Source of the DNA: Sphingobium herbicidovorans
GTDB taxonomy: Bacteria > Pseudomonadota > Alphaproteobacteria > Sphingomonadales > Sphingomonadaceae
Direction of reading: 5' to 3'
Length of the DNA: 64,000 bases
NCBI RefSeq assembly: GCF_002080435.1
Contig: NZ_CP020538.1
Coordinates: 1-64,000, forward strand
Below, piece by piece: positions 9,514 to 18,398 of the stretch (positions within the stretch are counted from its first letter, which is position 1; the number at the start of each line of letters is the position of its first letter). The notes under the pieces were generated by a model that saw nothing but the letters and a program-made list of their open reading frames with translations, did not search any database and was not told the origin of the DNA. A program made the position numbers and the translations under genes.

Positions 9514-10113
9514 TCAGGCTTCTTCGGCCGGGGCTTCTTCGGTTTCCGTGGCGGCGATTTCGCCCGGTTCCGCATTCGGATCATAATCTTCGGTGAAGCC
9601 GCTCTCGTCCTTTTCGAACAGGTCAGCCATCACGTCCACGCCCTGCGCCTGCAGATCCGCCTCTTCCGGCGAACGTGCGACGTTCACCTGGATGGTGGTC
9701 AGGACTTCGGGGTGCAGCGCGACCTTGACGTCGAACAGGCCCAGCGTCTTGATCGGGCGTTCCAGCACGATCATCGCCTTGGTGACGTTCGTCACGCCAT
9801 CGGCATGCAGCGCGTCGACCACGTCACGCACGGCGACCGAACCATAAAGGTGGCCGGCGTTGGACGACTGGCGGATCAGGACGATCTGCTTGCCGTTGAC
9901 GCCTTCGGCAGCCTTTTCAGCGTCGCCACGGCGGGCGGCGTTGTCGGCTTCGATCTTTGCGCGGTTGGCTTCGAAAACCTTCCGGTTGGCGGCGTTGGAA
10001 CGCAGCGCCTTCTTGTTGGGCAGCAGGAAGTTACGTGCGTAACCGTCCTTCACGGTGACGACGTCACCGATGGCGCCCAGCTTCTCGATCCGTTCGAGGA
10101 GAATGATTTCCAT
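9514..10113 (-). CDS. rplI: 50S ribosomal protein L9
   Basis: L9 binds 23S rRNA near the L1 stalk base. The 199 residues start MEIILLERIEKLG and contain the N-domain signature GDVVTVKDGYARNFLLPNK at residues about 16-34. The protein is longer than the approximately 150-residue enterobacterial form because of an acidic, Glu/Ala-rich tail after about residue 165. It is the last gene of rpsF-rpsR-rplI, 13 bases after rpsR, and ends at the bidirectional terminator. Confidence 0.97.
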   Translation of the reverse strand: MEIILLERIEKLGAIGDVVTVKDGYARNFLLPNKKALRSNAANRKVFEANRAKIEADNAARRGDAEKAAEGVNGKQIVLIRQSSNAGHLYGSVAVRDVVDALHADGVTNVTKAMIVLERPIKTLGLFDVKVALHPEVLTTIQVNVARSPEEADLQAQGVDVMADLFEKDESGFTEDYDPNAEPGEIAATETEEAPAEEA

Positions 10114-10126
10114 GAGTCTTACTCCC

Positions 10127-10351
10127 TCACTTCACGATGTAGGGCAGCAGGCCCAGGTGACGGGCGCGCTTGATGGCCTGGGCCAGTTCGCGCTGCTTCT
10201 TTGCGGAAACCGCGGTGATGCGGCTGGGGACGATCTTGCCGCGTTCGGACACGAAGCCCTGCAGCAGACGAACATCCTTGTAATCGATCTTCGGCGCATC
10301 CTTGGCGGCGAAGGGGCAGCTCTTGCGGCGGCGGAAAAACGGGCGTGCCAT
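10127..10351 (-). CDS. rpsR: 30S ribosomal protein S18
   Basis: S18 forms a heterodimer with S6 on the platform of the small subunit. The 74-residue protein has the conserved core [19 protein letters not shown] and [19 protein letters not shown], matching family length and order. It lies 13 bases downstream of rpsF and 13 bases upstream of rplI, the usual S6-S18-L9 order. Confidence 0.97.
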   Translation of the reverse strand: MARPFFRRRKSCPFAAKDAPKIDYKDVRLLQGFVSERGKIVPSRITAVSAKKQRELAQAIKRARHLGLLPYIVK

Positions 10352-10364
10352 TGTTCAGATCTCC

Positions 10365-10805
10365 TTATTCGCCAGCCGGGGCGTCTTCGCGGTCGCGGCG
10401 CGGGCCACGGTCGCCACGATCTTCGCGCGGGCCACGATCGCCACGGTCGCCACGGGGGCCGCGATCGCCACGCTCGGAGCGTTCCTGCTTGCGCATCATG
10501 ACCGACGGGCCGGTTTCCAGTTCATCGACCTTGACCGTCATGTAGCGGATGACGTCTTCGTTGATCTGGGTCTGGCGCTCCAGTTCCGCGACGACGCCGG
10601 CGGGGGCGTCGATGTTCAGCATCACATAGTGAGCCTTGCGGTTCTTGGCGATCTTGTAGGCGAGGCTGCGCAGGCCCCAGGTCTCGACCTTGGTAACCTT
10701 GCCGTCATTATCCTCGACGATCTTGGTGGCGGTTTCCGCCAGTGCGTCCACCTGCGCCTGTGCCAGATCCTGGCGCGCAAGGAACACATGCTCGTAAAGA
10801 GCCAT
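10365..10805 (-). CDS. rpsF: 30S ribosomal protein S6 with RGD-rich tail
   Basis: S6 begins [13 protein letters not shown] and carries the conserved [21 protein letters not shown] strand pair. The ATG at 10805 is used because homology starts there; an upstream in-frame codon adds 13 unrelated residues. The globular domain ends near residue 105. The remaining roughly 40 residues are a repetitive Arg/Gly/Asp tail encoded by a 9-bp tandem repeat. Such tails vary between species and are probably disordered and RNA- or protein-contacting. First gene of the S6-S18-L9 operon. Confidence 0.96.
   Translation of the reverse strand: MALYEHVFLARQDLAQAQVDALAETATKIVEDNDGKVTKVETWGLRSLAYKIAKNRKAHYVMLNIDAPAGVVAELERQTQINEDVIRYMTVKVDELETGPSVMMRKQERSERGDRGPRGDRGDRGPREDRGDRGPRRDREDAPAGE
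10404..10475 (-). repeat. 9-bp coding tandem repeat in rpsF
   Basis: Eight 9-bp units, seven of them variants of GCCACGRTC on the plus strand, run head to tail for 72 bases. They encode the RGDRG-type tail of S6 and stay in frame. The third unit is the most diverged. Confidence 0.85.
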
Positions 10806-10980
10806 GGGTATTGCCTCATCTGTTGGCCGATCGCTGACGCCCACCCCATGTGGAACGCCCCTCCGGCTGTCGTCTCAAACAGTCTATCGCCTGCCGCGAG
10901 TCACCCCCACGGCGTGCGAAGCGGGGCCTATGGCGCAAACATGGCCGAAAGGCAAGCGGATGCTGGCCCGCGATCCGGCG

Positions 10981-11382
10981 TCAGCGGCGATGCATCTCCG
11001 CCGATCCGATGAAATGGGCGCGGGTCGAAGCATTGGCCTGATCAAGCAGGGCGGCGACCTTGTCTTTCAGGCTGTCGGAAGGCCGGGCGGGATCGTCATA
11101 CGCCATGCCCCAACTGCCGAATTCGCGTTCGTCGATGACGGATTCGCGCAGCTTCACCACGCCCCGGTGCCGCTCGTCCCGGCAGATGCGTTCGTAGGCG
11201 CTTTCCACGGCCGGGCGAGGCCCTTCGAGAACCTGGATGAAGCGTTTGCCGTTGAACAGCAACAGTCCCGTGACGTCCGCCATCCGGTTCCGGACGCCCG
11301 CCGCACGCGCGATTGCAGCGCACTGGTCCGCCGAGACGGCCCCCTGCGCGCTGCTGATATACATGATCTGGTACAAGGACAT
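10981..11382 (-). CDS. BLUF-domain blue-light sensor protein
   Basis: This 133-residue protein is a short, stand-alone BLUF (blue light using FAD) domain. The flavin-contact residues are all present: Tyr8 in IMYISSA, Asn32 before the VTG turn, Gln50 in FIQVLEG, and Trp91/Met93 in FGSWGMA. The ERICRDERH helix is also typical. About 35 residues follow the core and form a C-terminal cap rather than a fused output domain, so signalling would be through a partner protein. No such partner is adjacent; the neighbours are rpsF and an RcnB-like gene. Confidence 0.9.
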   Translation of the reverse strand: MSLYQIMYISSAQGAVSADQCAAIARAAGVRNRMADVTGLLLFNGKRFIQVLEGPRPAVESAYERICRDERHRGVVKLRESVIDEREFGSWGMAYDDPARPSDSLKDKVAALLDQANASTRAHFIGSAEMHRR

Positions 11383-11458
11383 ATATTTCCCGAATGAAGA
11401 CGCCCCCGGTTGGCTATGCCATCAAAACGCTTTCAATTTGGTATTTAACCTCGATCAT

Positions 11459-11495
11459 GAAAAAGCGCTCCGGGGGAGAGAGAACCCGGAGCGCT
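11459..11495 (-). terminator. Intrinsic terminator after the RcnB-like gene
   Basis: An 11-bp perfect stem AGCGCTCCGGG / CCCGGAGCGCT with a ten-base loop is followed on the minus strand by a run of T. It lies 25 bases beyond the stop of the minus-strand RcnB-like gene. Confidence 0.85.
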
Positions 11496-11519
11496 CGTCC
11501 GCCTGATGCTGGCGGATGA

Positions 11520-11882
11520 TTAGCGGATGACGTTGCCGATCACTGCGCCGATGATACCGCTGGCGAGGGCGACGAGAACCGCGTCATTGCCCGAACGGAC
11601 CCACTGATACCCACGCGGCGGGGCGTTCAGCTGATAATCGCGATAATTGTTGATCGCGCGATAATTGGCGGCATGGCGGCGGTCGAAACGCTGGCCCTTG
11701 CCCCAGCGGCGATAGTCGTTCTTGCGCACCACCGTCTTGTGCTTGACCACGGTGCGGCCATGAGGGCCCTGCTTCACGACGCGGTGGACCTCACGGTGGG
11801 GCGCGGCTTGCGCCTGCGTGGCGATCAGGGGGCTGACCACCATGGTGGTTGCGGCCAGGCTCATCAGCAGCTTCTTGATCAT
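11520..11882 (-). CDS. RcnB-family periplasmic protein
   Basis: A 120-residue secreted protein with a clear signal peptide (MIKKLLMSLAATTMVV, cleavage after AQA near residue 26). The mature part is His/Arg-rich and ends in DYQLNAPPRGYQWVRSGNDA followed by a glycine-rich hydrophobic tail, the pattern of the RcnB/YohN family. RcnB in E. coli modulates Ni/Co efflux; many alphaproteobacterial members have unknown roles, so I do not assign metal specificity. The ATG at 11882 has AAGGAG eight bases upstream, which fixes the start. Confidence 0.85.
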   Translation of the reverse strand: MIKKLLMSLAATTMVVSPLIATQAQAAPHREVHRVVKQGPHGRTVVKHKTVVRKNDYRRWGKGQRFDRRHAANYRAINNYRDYQLNAPPRGYQWVRSGNDAVLVALASGIIGAVIGNVIR

Positions 11883-12004
11883 GTCACATGCTCCTTGCTT
11901 AAATCTCTTCGCCGAATGTCCGGCGTTGAAGACAGATTTAGGCGGGAGTTGTCGCAGGCTTGTGCCGGGGCGCGCCCTTAAGTGTCGGAAATTGTAACAG
12001 GTCC

Positions 12005-13210
12005 TCATTCATGCCGAAGCGCGTCAATGGGGTTGAGCGCGGCAGCGCGCCTGGCGGGGAAATAGCCGAACACAACGCCGATCGCCGCTGAAAAGAGGAA
12101 CGCGATCAGGTTGACCTTGACGTCGAAGATGAAAGGCACCTGCATCAACGGCGCAATGGCGGCCGATGCGATCAGGGCAAGGAACAGCCCGATCAGCCCG
12201 CCCAGACAGGACAAGACGATTGCTTCGACCAGGAATTGCATCAGCACTTCGCGGGCGACTGCGCCGATGGCCAGGCGGATGCCGATTTCGCGAGTGCGCT
12301 CCGTCACGGACACCAGCATGATGTTCATGATGCCGATGCCGCCGACCAGCAGGGATATGGCCGCCACCGCCGCGACGATCTGGGTCAGGATGGTGGTGGT
12401 GCCGGTCAGCGTGTCGCTGATCTGCTTGGTGTCGAAGACATTGAAATTATCCTCCGCGCCCGGTTTTATGTTGCGTCTTTCGCGGACCAGTTCCTCCAGG
12501 CTCGCCTGCACGGTGGAGGTGTCGTAGGCGTCATCCACAGCGACCAGGATCTGGCTGATGTCGCGGTCGCCGGTGAAGCGGCGCTGGACGAACTTGATCG
12601 GCATGACGACGACATCATCCTGGTCGCCAAAGCCGCCTTGCCCGCGCGTCGCCAGCGCGCCGATCACCTGGCAGGACACGCCCTTGATGCGCAGCCGCTT
12701 GCCGACCGGATCGCTGCCCTGGAACAGGTTGGTGCGCACGGTATTGCCGATGATGCAGACGGGCTTTCCGGCCTCTTCCTCATCCGGCAGGAACAGTCGA
12801 CCCGCATCCACTTTCCAGCTTTGCACCTCGAAATAGGCGGCGGTGGTGCCGTAGACGGTCGTTGACCAGTTGGAACCTTCGTAAATTGCGGTGCCGCTGG
12901 ACTGGACCAGCGGCGCGACGGCGCGCACGCCGGTCAGCTGGTTTTCGATTGCGGTAAGATCCGCCGGTTTGAAGTCTGGCGGACGCGGGCCGCCGCCGCC
13001 GCGGCCGAATCCCTGGCCGGGGCGAAGCTGAAGGACGTTGGCGCCCAGCGAACTGATCTGTTCCCGCACGGCGGCGGTCGCGCCATTGCCCAGCGTGACC
13101 ATGGTGACGACCGCCGCCACGCCGATGATGATGCCCAGCGTCGTCAGGAAACTGCGCAGCTTGTGCCGGTTGATCGCGCGAAAGGCGAGGATGACGGTCG
13201 TGCCTAGCAT
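12005..13210 (-). CDS. MacB-type ABC transporter permease
   Basis: A 401-residue FtsX/MacB permease. It has one N-terminal helix after the HKLRSFLTTLGIIIGVAAV motif, a large periplasmic MacB_PCD domain (about residues 45-250), and three C-terminal helices including LLVGGIGIMNIMLVSVTERTR, a family hallmark. Unlike E. coli MacB, the ATPase is a separate gene. It is the last gene of an operon coding for an outer-membrane factor, adaptor, ATPase and permease. Substrates of such systems include macrolides, lipopeptides and siderophores; none is identifiable here. Confidence 0.92.
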   Translation of the reverse strand: MLGTTVILAFRAINRHKLRSFLTTLGIIIGVAAVVTMVTLGNGATAAVREQISSLGANVLQLRPGQGFGRGGGGPRPPDFKPADLTAIENQLTGVRAVAPLVQSSGTAIYEGSNWSTTVYGTTAAYFEVQSWKVDAGRLFLPDEEEAGKPVCIIGNTVRTNLFQGSDPVGKRLRIKGVSCQVIGALATRGQGGFGDQDDVVVMPIKFVQRRFTGDRDISQILVAVDDAYDTSTVQASLEELVRERRNIKPGAEDNFNVFDTKQISDTLTGTTTILTQIVAAVAAISLLVGGIGIMNIMLVSVTERTREIGIRLAIGAVAREVLMQFLVEAIVLSCLGGLIGLFLALIASAAIAPLMQVPFIFDVKVNLIAFLFSAAIGVVFGYFPARRAAALNPIDALRHE

Positions 13211-13253
13211 GGGTTCGCCTCGCGATGTTCAGGCGCGGGTGAAGGAAGGGGCG

Positions 13254-13955
<702 letters not shown>

Positions 13956-13959
13956 GGTG

Positions 13960-15393
13960 TCAGGCGCCGTTCTGGCGGCCGGTGCCACGCGTTTCCCCGC
14001 CCTGGCCGTTGCGGCCCCGCTGCTGGCCGCCGCCGTTCGCGTTGTCCTCCGCCGGCTGTTCCTGCCCTGCCGCAAGCTGACCGGTGATGACGCGCATGCC
14101 GGGCTTCAGGTCGCCGCTCGTGATGACCGTGCGTGACCCGTCGCTGGCGCCCACCACCACCTGCACCGGTTTGGGATTGCCCTCCGCATCCACGACATAG
14201 ACGGTCTGGCTGCTGCCGACGCCCAGTGTCACCTGCCGCGCACTGCCGCGGCGGAAGCGCCGCCGGCTTGGGACGATCTGGCTCGTGATGCCGCCGCCTT
14301 CGGCTGCGCCGCTGCTCGGCTTGAAACGCAACGCTGCGTTGGGGATCAGCAGCGCGTCATTCAGCTTCTGCGTCACGATATCGGCGGTCGCGGTCATGCC
14401 GGGGCGCAGCGTCTCGTCCTTGTTATCGACCGCCAGGACGGCGGTGTAGGCGACGACTGTGCCCGTCGTGCTGGCGGCAGTGCTGCTGCCGGAAGAGGAA
14501 GATGACGAGGAACTGCTCGACGCGTTGGAACCGACATTGACGCGCGTCACCCGCGCCGGGAAGCTGCGGCCGGGGAAGGCATCGACGGCGAAGGTCGCTT
14601 CCTGTCCGTCCTTCACCTGACCGACATCGGCCTCGTCCACCGAAACCTCAACCTCCATCTGCGTCAGGTCTTCGGCGATCGTGAAGAGGACGGGGGCGTT
14701 GAGCGACGCTGCAACGGTCTGGCCCGGCTCGATGCTGCGGGACAGGACGACGCCGGTTACGGGCGACACGATCTGGGCGATGGACAAGTTTGTTTGCGCC
14801 GTCGAAAGCTGCGCGCGGGCGACATCGACCTGTGCCTGCTGCGCACGCAGATTGCCCAGCGCCGACTGATAGTCCGCACGCGCGGCGTCGAGTTCCGTCT
14901 TGGCGGGCACGCGCCCGCCGGACAGGCGAAAGACATTCAGCTGCCGGTCGAGCGTCGCTTTGGCCAGCGCGACCTGCGCCTGCGCCTGCGCCACGCTGGC
15001 CTGCGAAGCCGACACCTGCGCCCGGTTCTGGTTCACCGTATCGACCAGGCGGCGGGTATCCAGCTCGGCAAGCCGCTGCCCCTTGGTCACCCGGTCATTC
15101 ACATCGACATAGACCTGCGTGATCTTGCCCGACTGTTCGGAACCCACATCGACCTGATTGATGGGCTTCAGGTTGCCCGTCGCCGAAACCGTGACCGTCA
15201 GGTCGCCGCGCCGCACCTCTCGCGTCGCGAAATTCGGCTGCTCACTGCCCGAAAAGCAGCGCGCCAGAAGCAGGATGGCGATCAACAGCGCAACGCCGAT
15301 CGCGCCGCGCACCACCCATTTGCGCCACGGCTTTTCCGGCGGCGTGCCGAGAAACTCGTCCAGATCCTGGTCCTTGCTCACATCATTGCTCAT
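13960..15393 (-). CDS. MacA-like periplasmic adaptor (membrane fusion protein)
   Basis: A 477-residue HlyD/MacA-family adaptor linking the inner-membrane ABC pump to the outer-membrane factor. One N-terminal membrane anchor (about residues 28-45) is followed by a lipoyl half (VDVGSEQSGKITQVYVDVND), a Gln/Ala-rich coiled-coil hairpin (about residues 110-190), a second lipoyl half, and the beta-barrel. The barrel contains an odd run of about ten serines (near residue 300), longer than in MacA. The C-terminus is Gly/Asn/Gln-rich. The start at 15393 overlaps the outer-membrane-factor gene by 11 bases. Confidence 0.92.
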   Translation of the reverse strand: MSNDVSKDQDLDEFLGTPPEKPWRKWVVRGAIGVALLIAILLLARCFSGSEQPNFATREVRRGDLTVTVSATGNLKPINQVDVGSEQSGKITQVYVDVNDRVTKGQRLAELDTRRLVDTVNQNRAQVSASQASVAQAQAQVALAKATLDRQLNVFRLSGGRVPAKTELDAARADYQSALGNLRAQQAQVDVARAQLSTAQTNLSIAQIVSPVTGVVLSRSIEPGQTVAASLNAPVLFTIAEDLTQMEVEVSVDEADVGQVKDGQEATFAVDAFPGRSFPARVTRVNVGSNASSSSSSSSSSGSSTAASTTGTVVAYTAVLAVDNKDETLRPGMTATADIVTQKLNDALLIPNAALRFKPSSGAAEGGGITSQIVPSRRRFRRGSARQVTLGVGSSQTVYVVDAEGNPKPVQVVVGASDGSRTVITSGDLKPGMRVITGQLAAGQEQPAEDNANGGGQQRGRNGQGGETRGTGRQNGA

Positions 15394-16831
15394 TCGGGCG
15401 GGTGTCCATATTCTGCCAGCCGCCGCCCAGCGCATTATAGAGCTGGGCGATGGCCAGGACCTCGTCGGCCTGCGCGGCGGCAAGGCTGTTGCGTGCGTTC
15501 AGCAGGGTGTTTTCGCTGGTGGAAAGCGTCTGAAAATCGATGAGGCCCGCCTGATACTGGCTGCGCGCCAGGATCGCGGCATTGCTTGACGCGTCAAAGG
15601 CAGTGCGGAATTCCGCCGCCCGCAGGCGCGCGCTGTTGAGGGCGGCCATGGCGTTCTCCACATCCTCCAGCGCCAGCAGGACGCTCTGCTTGTACGCCGC
15701 GAAGGCGGCGTCGGTGGCCGCCTTTTGCGACCGGACCTGCGAGGCGAGCCGGCCGCCATCGAAAATCACCTGCGCGACATTGGCGAACACGCTGCCGGTA
15801 ATCAGGTCGAACAGACCTTTGATCGCGGTGGCGTTGGTGCCGATATTTCCGCTGATGCCCAGCGACGGATAAAGCTGCGCCTGCGCGACGCCGATCCGCG
15901 CGGTGGCGGCGGCCAACGCTCTTTCGGCGCTGCGCACATCGGGCCGCTGACGCAGCGTGTCGGCGGGAATGCCGGTGGCGATGTCGCTTGTGGCGATGGG
16001 GATGGGCGCTGCCGTTTCCAGCGCGCGGGTCGCTTCGCCGGGCGCCTGCCCCGTGAGCACGGCGATGCGATTGAGGCTGCCGCGCAGGCTGGCTTCCAGC
16101 TGCGGGATGGTCGCGTTGGTCTGGGCCAGCTGCGCCCGCGCCTGCTGTTCGTCGAGCGAAGACACCAGCCCCGCCTGCAAACGCCAACGGGTGATGTCGA
16201 AATTGTCCCGCTGCACCGCCTGCGTTTCCCGCGCGATGCGAAGCTGCTCCTGCGCCTGCCGCGCCTGCACATAATTGGCGACCAGTTCGGCGATGATTGT
16301 CATCCGCACATTGGCAAGGTCATATCCTGACGCGGCGAGATCGGCCCGCGCGGCCTCGGCGGAGCGGGACAGTTCGCCGAACAGGTCGATCTGCCAGCTT
16401 GCATTGGCTCCCAGGGAATAGCTGCCGCTCCACTTGCCATCGCCCGTAGGGACGACATTGCCATCGACGACCCGCGTGCCGCCGCCGCGACTGTTATAGT
16501 TGCGGCCGCCCGAACCCGATCCGGTCAACTGCGGCAGAAAGGAAGCATCTGCCTGCCGCAGGGATTCGCGCGCCTGCCGCAATCGCGCCTGCGCCTGCGC
16601 TATGTCCAGATTGCTGGCGACTGCCTGATCGATCAGGCCGGTAAGCGCCGGATCGTTGAGGCGCGTCCACCATGTCGCCAGCGCGGCCTGATCGACCGGC
16701 GCATTGCCGCCCTGGCTGTACGCGGCTGGCACGCCGAGCGTCGCAGTCGGCGGCGCCTTGTAGTTCGGGCCGGAGGCGCAGGCGGACAGGGCCAGTGCGG
16801 TCCCGGTGATCCAGGCAATGCGATATCGCAC
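15383..16831 (-). CDS. NodT/TolC-type outer-membrane efflux lipoprotein
   Basis: A 482-residue outer-membrane factor. It has a lipoprotein signal peptide ending in LSACAS (lipid-modified Cys near residue 18), and two OEP repeats rich in Ala/Gln coiled coil (about residues 60-250 and 275-465). The IDLFGELSRSAEAARADL and QVIFDGGRLASQVR segments are typical of the NodT subfamily. It is the first gene of the four-gene efflux operon and is divergent from fabD across 169 bases that must contain both promoters. Confidence 0.94.
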   Translation of the reverse strand: MRYRIAWITGTALALSACASGPNYKAPPTATLGVPAAYSQGGNAPVDQAALATWWTRLNDPALTGLIDQAVASNLDIAQAQARLRQARESLRQADASFLPQLTGSGSGGRNYNSRGGGTRVVDGNVVPTGDGKWSGSYSLGANASWQIDLFGELSRSAEAARADLAASGYDLANVRMTIIAELVANYVQARQAQEQLRIARETQAVQRDNFDITRWRLQAGLVSSLDEQQARAQLAQTNATIPQLEASLRGSLNRIAVLTGQAPGEATRALETAAPIPIATSDIATGIPADTLRQRPDVRSAERALAAATARIGVAQAQLYPSLGISGNIGTNATAIKGLFDLITGSVFANVAQVIFDGGRLASQVRSQKAATDAAFAAYKQSVLLALEDVENAMAALNSARLRAAEFRTAFDASSNAAILARSQYQAGLIDFQTLSTSENTLLNARNSLAAAQADEVLAIAQLYNALGGGWQNMDTRPNEQ

Positions 16832-17000
16832 CTTTTCCTAATACTCCGTCGTCGTTAAAGGGACGCGACCTTGGGGGTGGAGGCGGTCCAATGTGGGGAA
16901 ACTGCCGAAACGTGCCGGATGCCTCAACGGCATTTGTGTCTCAAAGTGTAACGATCTTGAAAAACGGCGCTTTTGCGGGCGTCCTTGCATCAGAGGGTGA

Positions 17001-17939
17001 ATGATGAGGGCATTTCTTTTTCCGGGGCAGGGCAGTCAGTCGGTGGGCATGGGCAAGGCGCTGGCCGAAGCAAGCCCGGCTGCGAGGGAGTTGTTTCAGG
17101 AGGTCGATGACGCCCTGTCGCAGCATTTGTTCCGCATCATGGTGGAAGGCCCGGAAAGCGACCTGACCCTCACCGCAAATGCGCAACCGGCGATCATGGC
17201 CAACGCCCTTGCCACGCTGCGCGTGATGCAGCGGGAGGGCGGCTTTGCGCTGGCGGACAAGGGTGACTTCGTCGCAGGGCACAGCCTGGGCGAATATAGC
17301 GCGCTCTGCGCCGCCGAAGCATTCGACATCGGCACGACGTCGCGTCTTTTGAAGCTGCGCGGGCAGGCGATGCAGGCCGCCGTGCCGGTGGGCGAGGGCG
17401 CGATGGCTGCCTTGCTGGGCGCGGACATCGAAAAGGCGCAGGCGCTGGCCGATGCTGCCGCCGAAGGCGAAGTCTGCACCGTCGCCAATGATAATGATCC
17501 GACGCAGGTCGTCATCTCCGGTCATCGCGGTGCGATCGAGCGAGCCGTGGCGTTGGTGAAGGATCATGGGATCAAGCGCGGCGTCCTGCTCCCCGTGTCC
17601 GCGCCGTTCCATTGCCCGCTGATGCAGCCCGCCGCCGATGCGATGGAACAAGCGCTGGGCAAGGCGACGATCAACGCGCCGCTGCTCCCCGTCTACGCCA
17701 ATGTCCTGGCCGCGCCCATCGCCGATCCCGAAGAGATAAAGGCGCGCCTGGTCGAACAGGTAACCGGCCGCGTCCGCTGGCGCGAATCCGTCGCCGCCAT
17801 GTGGGAAGCAGGCGTCACCGACTTTGTCGAACTGGGCGGCAAGGTGCTCGGCCCCATGGTCAAGCGCATCGCCCCCGACGCGACCGTGCGCAGCGTCGTG
17901 ACTATGGACGATATCGAGGCGGCGCTGGCTTCCTTCTGA
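17001..17939 (+). CDS. fabD: Malonyl-CoA:ACP transacylase
   Basis: FabD moves malonyl from CoA to acyl carrier protein to start each elongation cycle. The 312-residue protein begins FLFPGQGSQ and has the nucleophile Ser95 in GHSLGEY; the catalytic His is in SAPFHCPLM near residue 203, and the Gln in the N-terminal GQGSQ forms the oxyanion hole. Two consecutive ATG codons occur at 17001 and 17004. It heads fabD-fabG-acpP-fabF, but a repeat-bounded cassette begins one base after its stop codon. Confidence 0.97.
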   Translation: MMRAFLFPGQGSQSVGMGKALAEASPAARELFQEVDDALSQHLFRIMVEGPESDLTLTANAQPAIMANALATLRVMQREGGFALADKGDFVAGHSLGEYSALCAAEAFDIGTTSRLLKLRGQAMQAAVPVGEGAMAALLGADIEKAQALADAAAEGEVCTVANDNDPTQVVISGHRGAIERAVALVKDHGIKRGVLLPVSAPFHCPLMQPAADAMEQALGKATINAPLLPVYANVLAAPIADPEEIKARLVEQVTGRVRWRESVAAMWEAGVTDFVELGGKVLGPMVKRIAPDATVRSVVTMDDIEAALASF

Positions 17940-17969
17940 TTCACGCGGAGACGCGGGGGCGCGGAGGGG
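17940..17969 (+). repeat. Left inverted-repeat arm of the GxxExxY cassette
   Basis: The arm reads TTCA followed by CGCGGAGA, CGCGGGGG and CGCGGAGG, then GG. It contains GGAGGGG, which serves as the ribosome-binding site for the TTG start at 17972. Confidence 0.8.
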
Positions 17970-17971
17970 TT

Positions 17972-18397
17972 TTGGTCGATATCGATCGCATTAGTGGAGA
18001 TGTCCTTGACGTTGCGCTGCGGATGCATCGCGAACTGGGGCCTGGCCTGCTCGAAAGCGTTTATGAAATGATCCTGGCGGCCAAATTGACCGCCTTGGGC
18101 CATGCAGTCGAGCGGCAGCGGCCGGTCGATATCGAATATGAGGGATTGAGATTTGATGCAGCCTTCCGGATAGACTTGCTCGTCGCTGGACGCCTGCTGG
18201 TGGAGATTAAATCAACCGAGCGGCTCAGCCCCGCTCATGGCAAGCAACTGCTCACATATTTGCGACTGACCGGGCAGCCCGTCGGGCTGCTGATCAATTT
18301 TGGCGGCGCTACGCTGAAGGAGGGAGTAAAGCGCATAGTCAACGACTATCGACCCTCCGCGGCTCCGCGCCTCCGCGTGAACCAAAAAGGAAACTGA
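17972..18397 (+). CDS. GxxExxY family protein (PD-(D/E)XK-like)
   Basis: A 141-residue protein of the GxxExxY family. The name motif is at Gly25-x2-Glu28-x2-Tyr31 (GLLESVY). A nuclease-like triad follows: Asp68 in FRIDLL, then Glu78 and Lys80 in VEIKS, the spacing of PD-(D/E)XK folds. The family's function is not established. The TTG at 17972 is preceded by GGAGGGG supplied by the left repeat arm. The right repeat arm encodes residues near the C-terminus (SAAPRLRV), and the last five residues come from the fabG leader; the stop is one base before the fabG ATG. It is thus embedded in the fab operon. Confidence 0.85.
   Translation: MVDIDRISGDVLDVALRMHRELGPGLLESVYEMILAAKLTALGHAVERQRPVDIEYEGLRFDAAFRIDLLVAGRLLVEIKSTERLSPAHGKQLLTYLRLTGQPVGLLINFGGATLKEGVKRIVNDYRPSAAPRLRVNQKGN
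18353..18381 (-). repeat. Right inverted-repeat arm of the GxxExxY cassette
   Basis: Read on the minus strand, this arm is TTCA followed by CGCGGAGG, CGCGGAGC and CGCGGAGG, then G. It differs from the left arm at three positions and is translated as part of the GxxExxY C-terminus. Confidence 0.8.
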
Positions 18398-18398
18398 C

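Larger units (their letters stand above)
17940..18381 (+). mobile_element. Candidate GxxExxY cassette bounded by 29-bp inverted repeats
   Basis: A 442-bp segment between fabD and fabG has imperfect terminal inverted repeats (26 of 29 positions identical) and a single gene of the GxxExxY family. Each arm consists of three tandem octamers of the form CGCGGAGN next to TTCA. The left arm starts directly after the fabD stop, and the right arm ends 17 bases before the fabG start. I see no target-site duplication and no transposase, so any movement would need a function in trans. Calling it mobile is inference from the layout. Confidence 0.55.

Noticed and set aside
10404..10475. CRISPR-like array
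   Set aside because: The units are adjacent 9-mers in a coding frame, without unique spacers.
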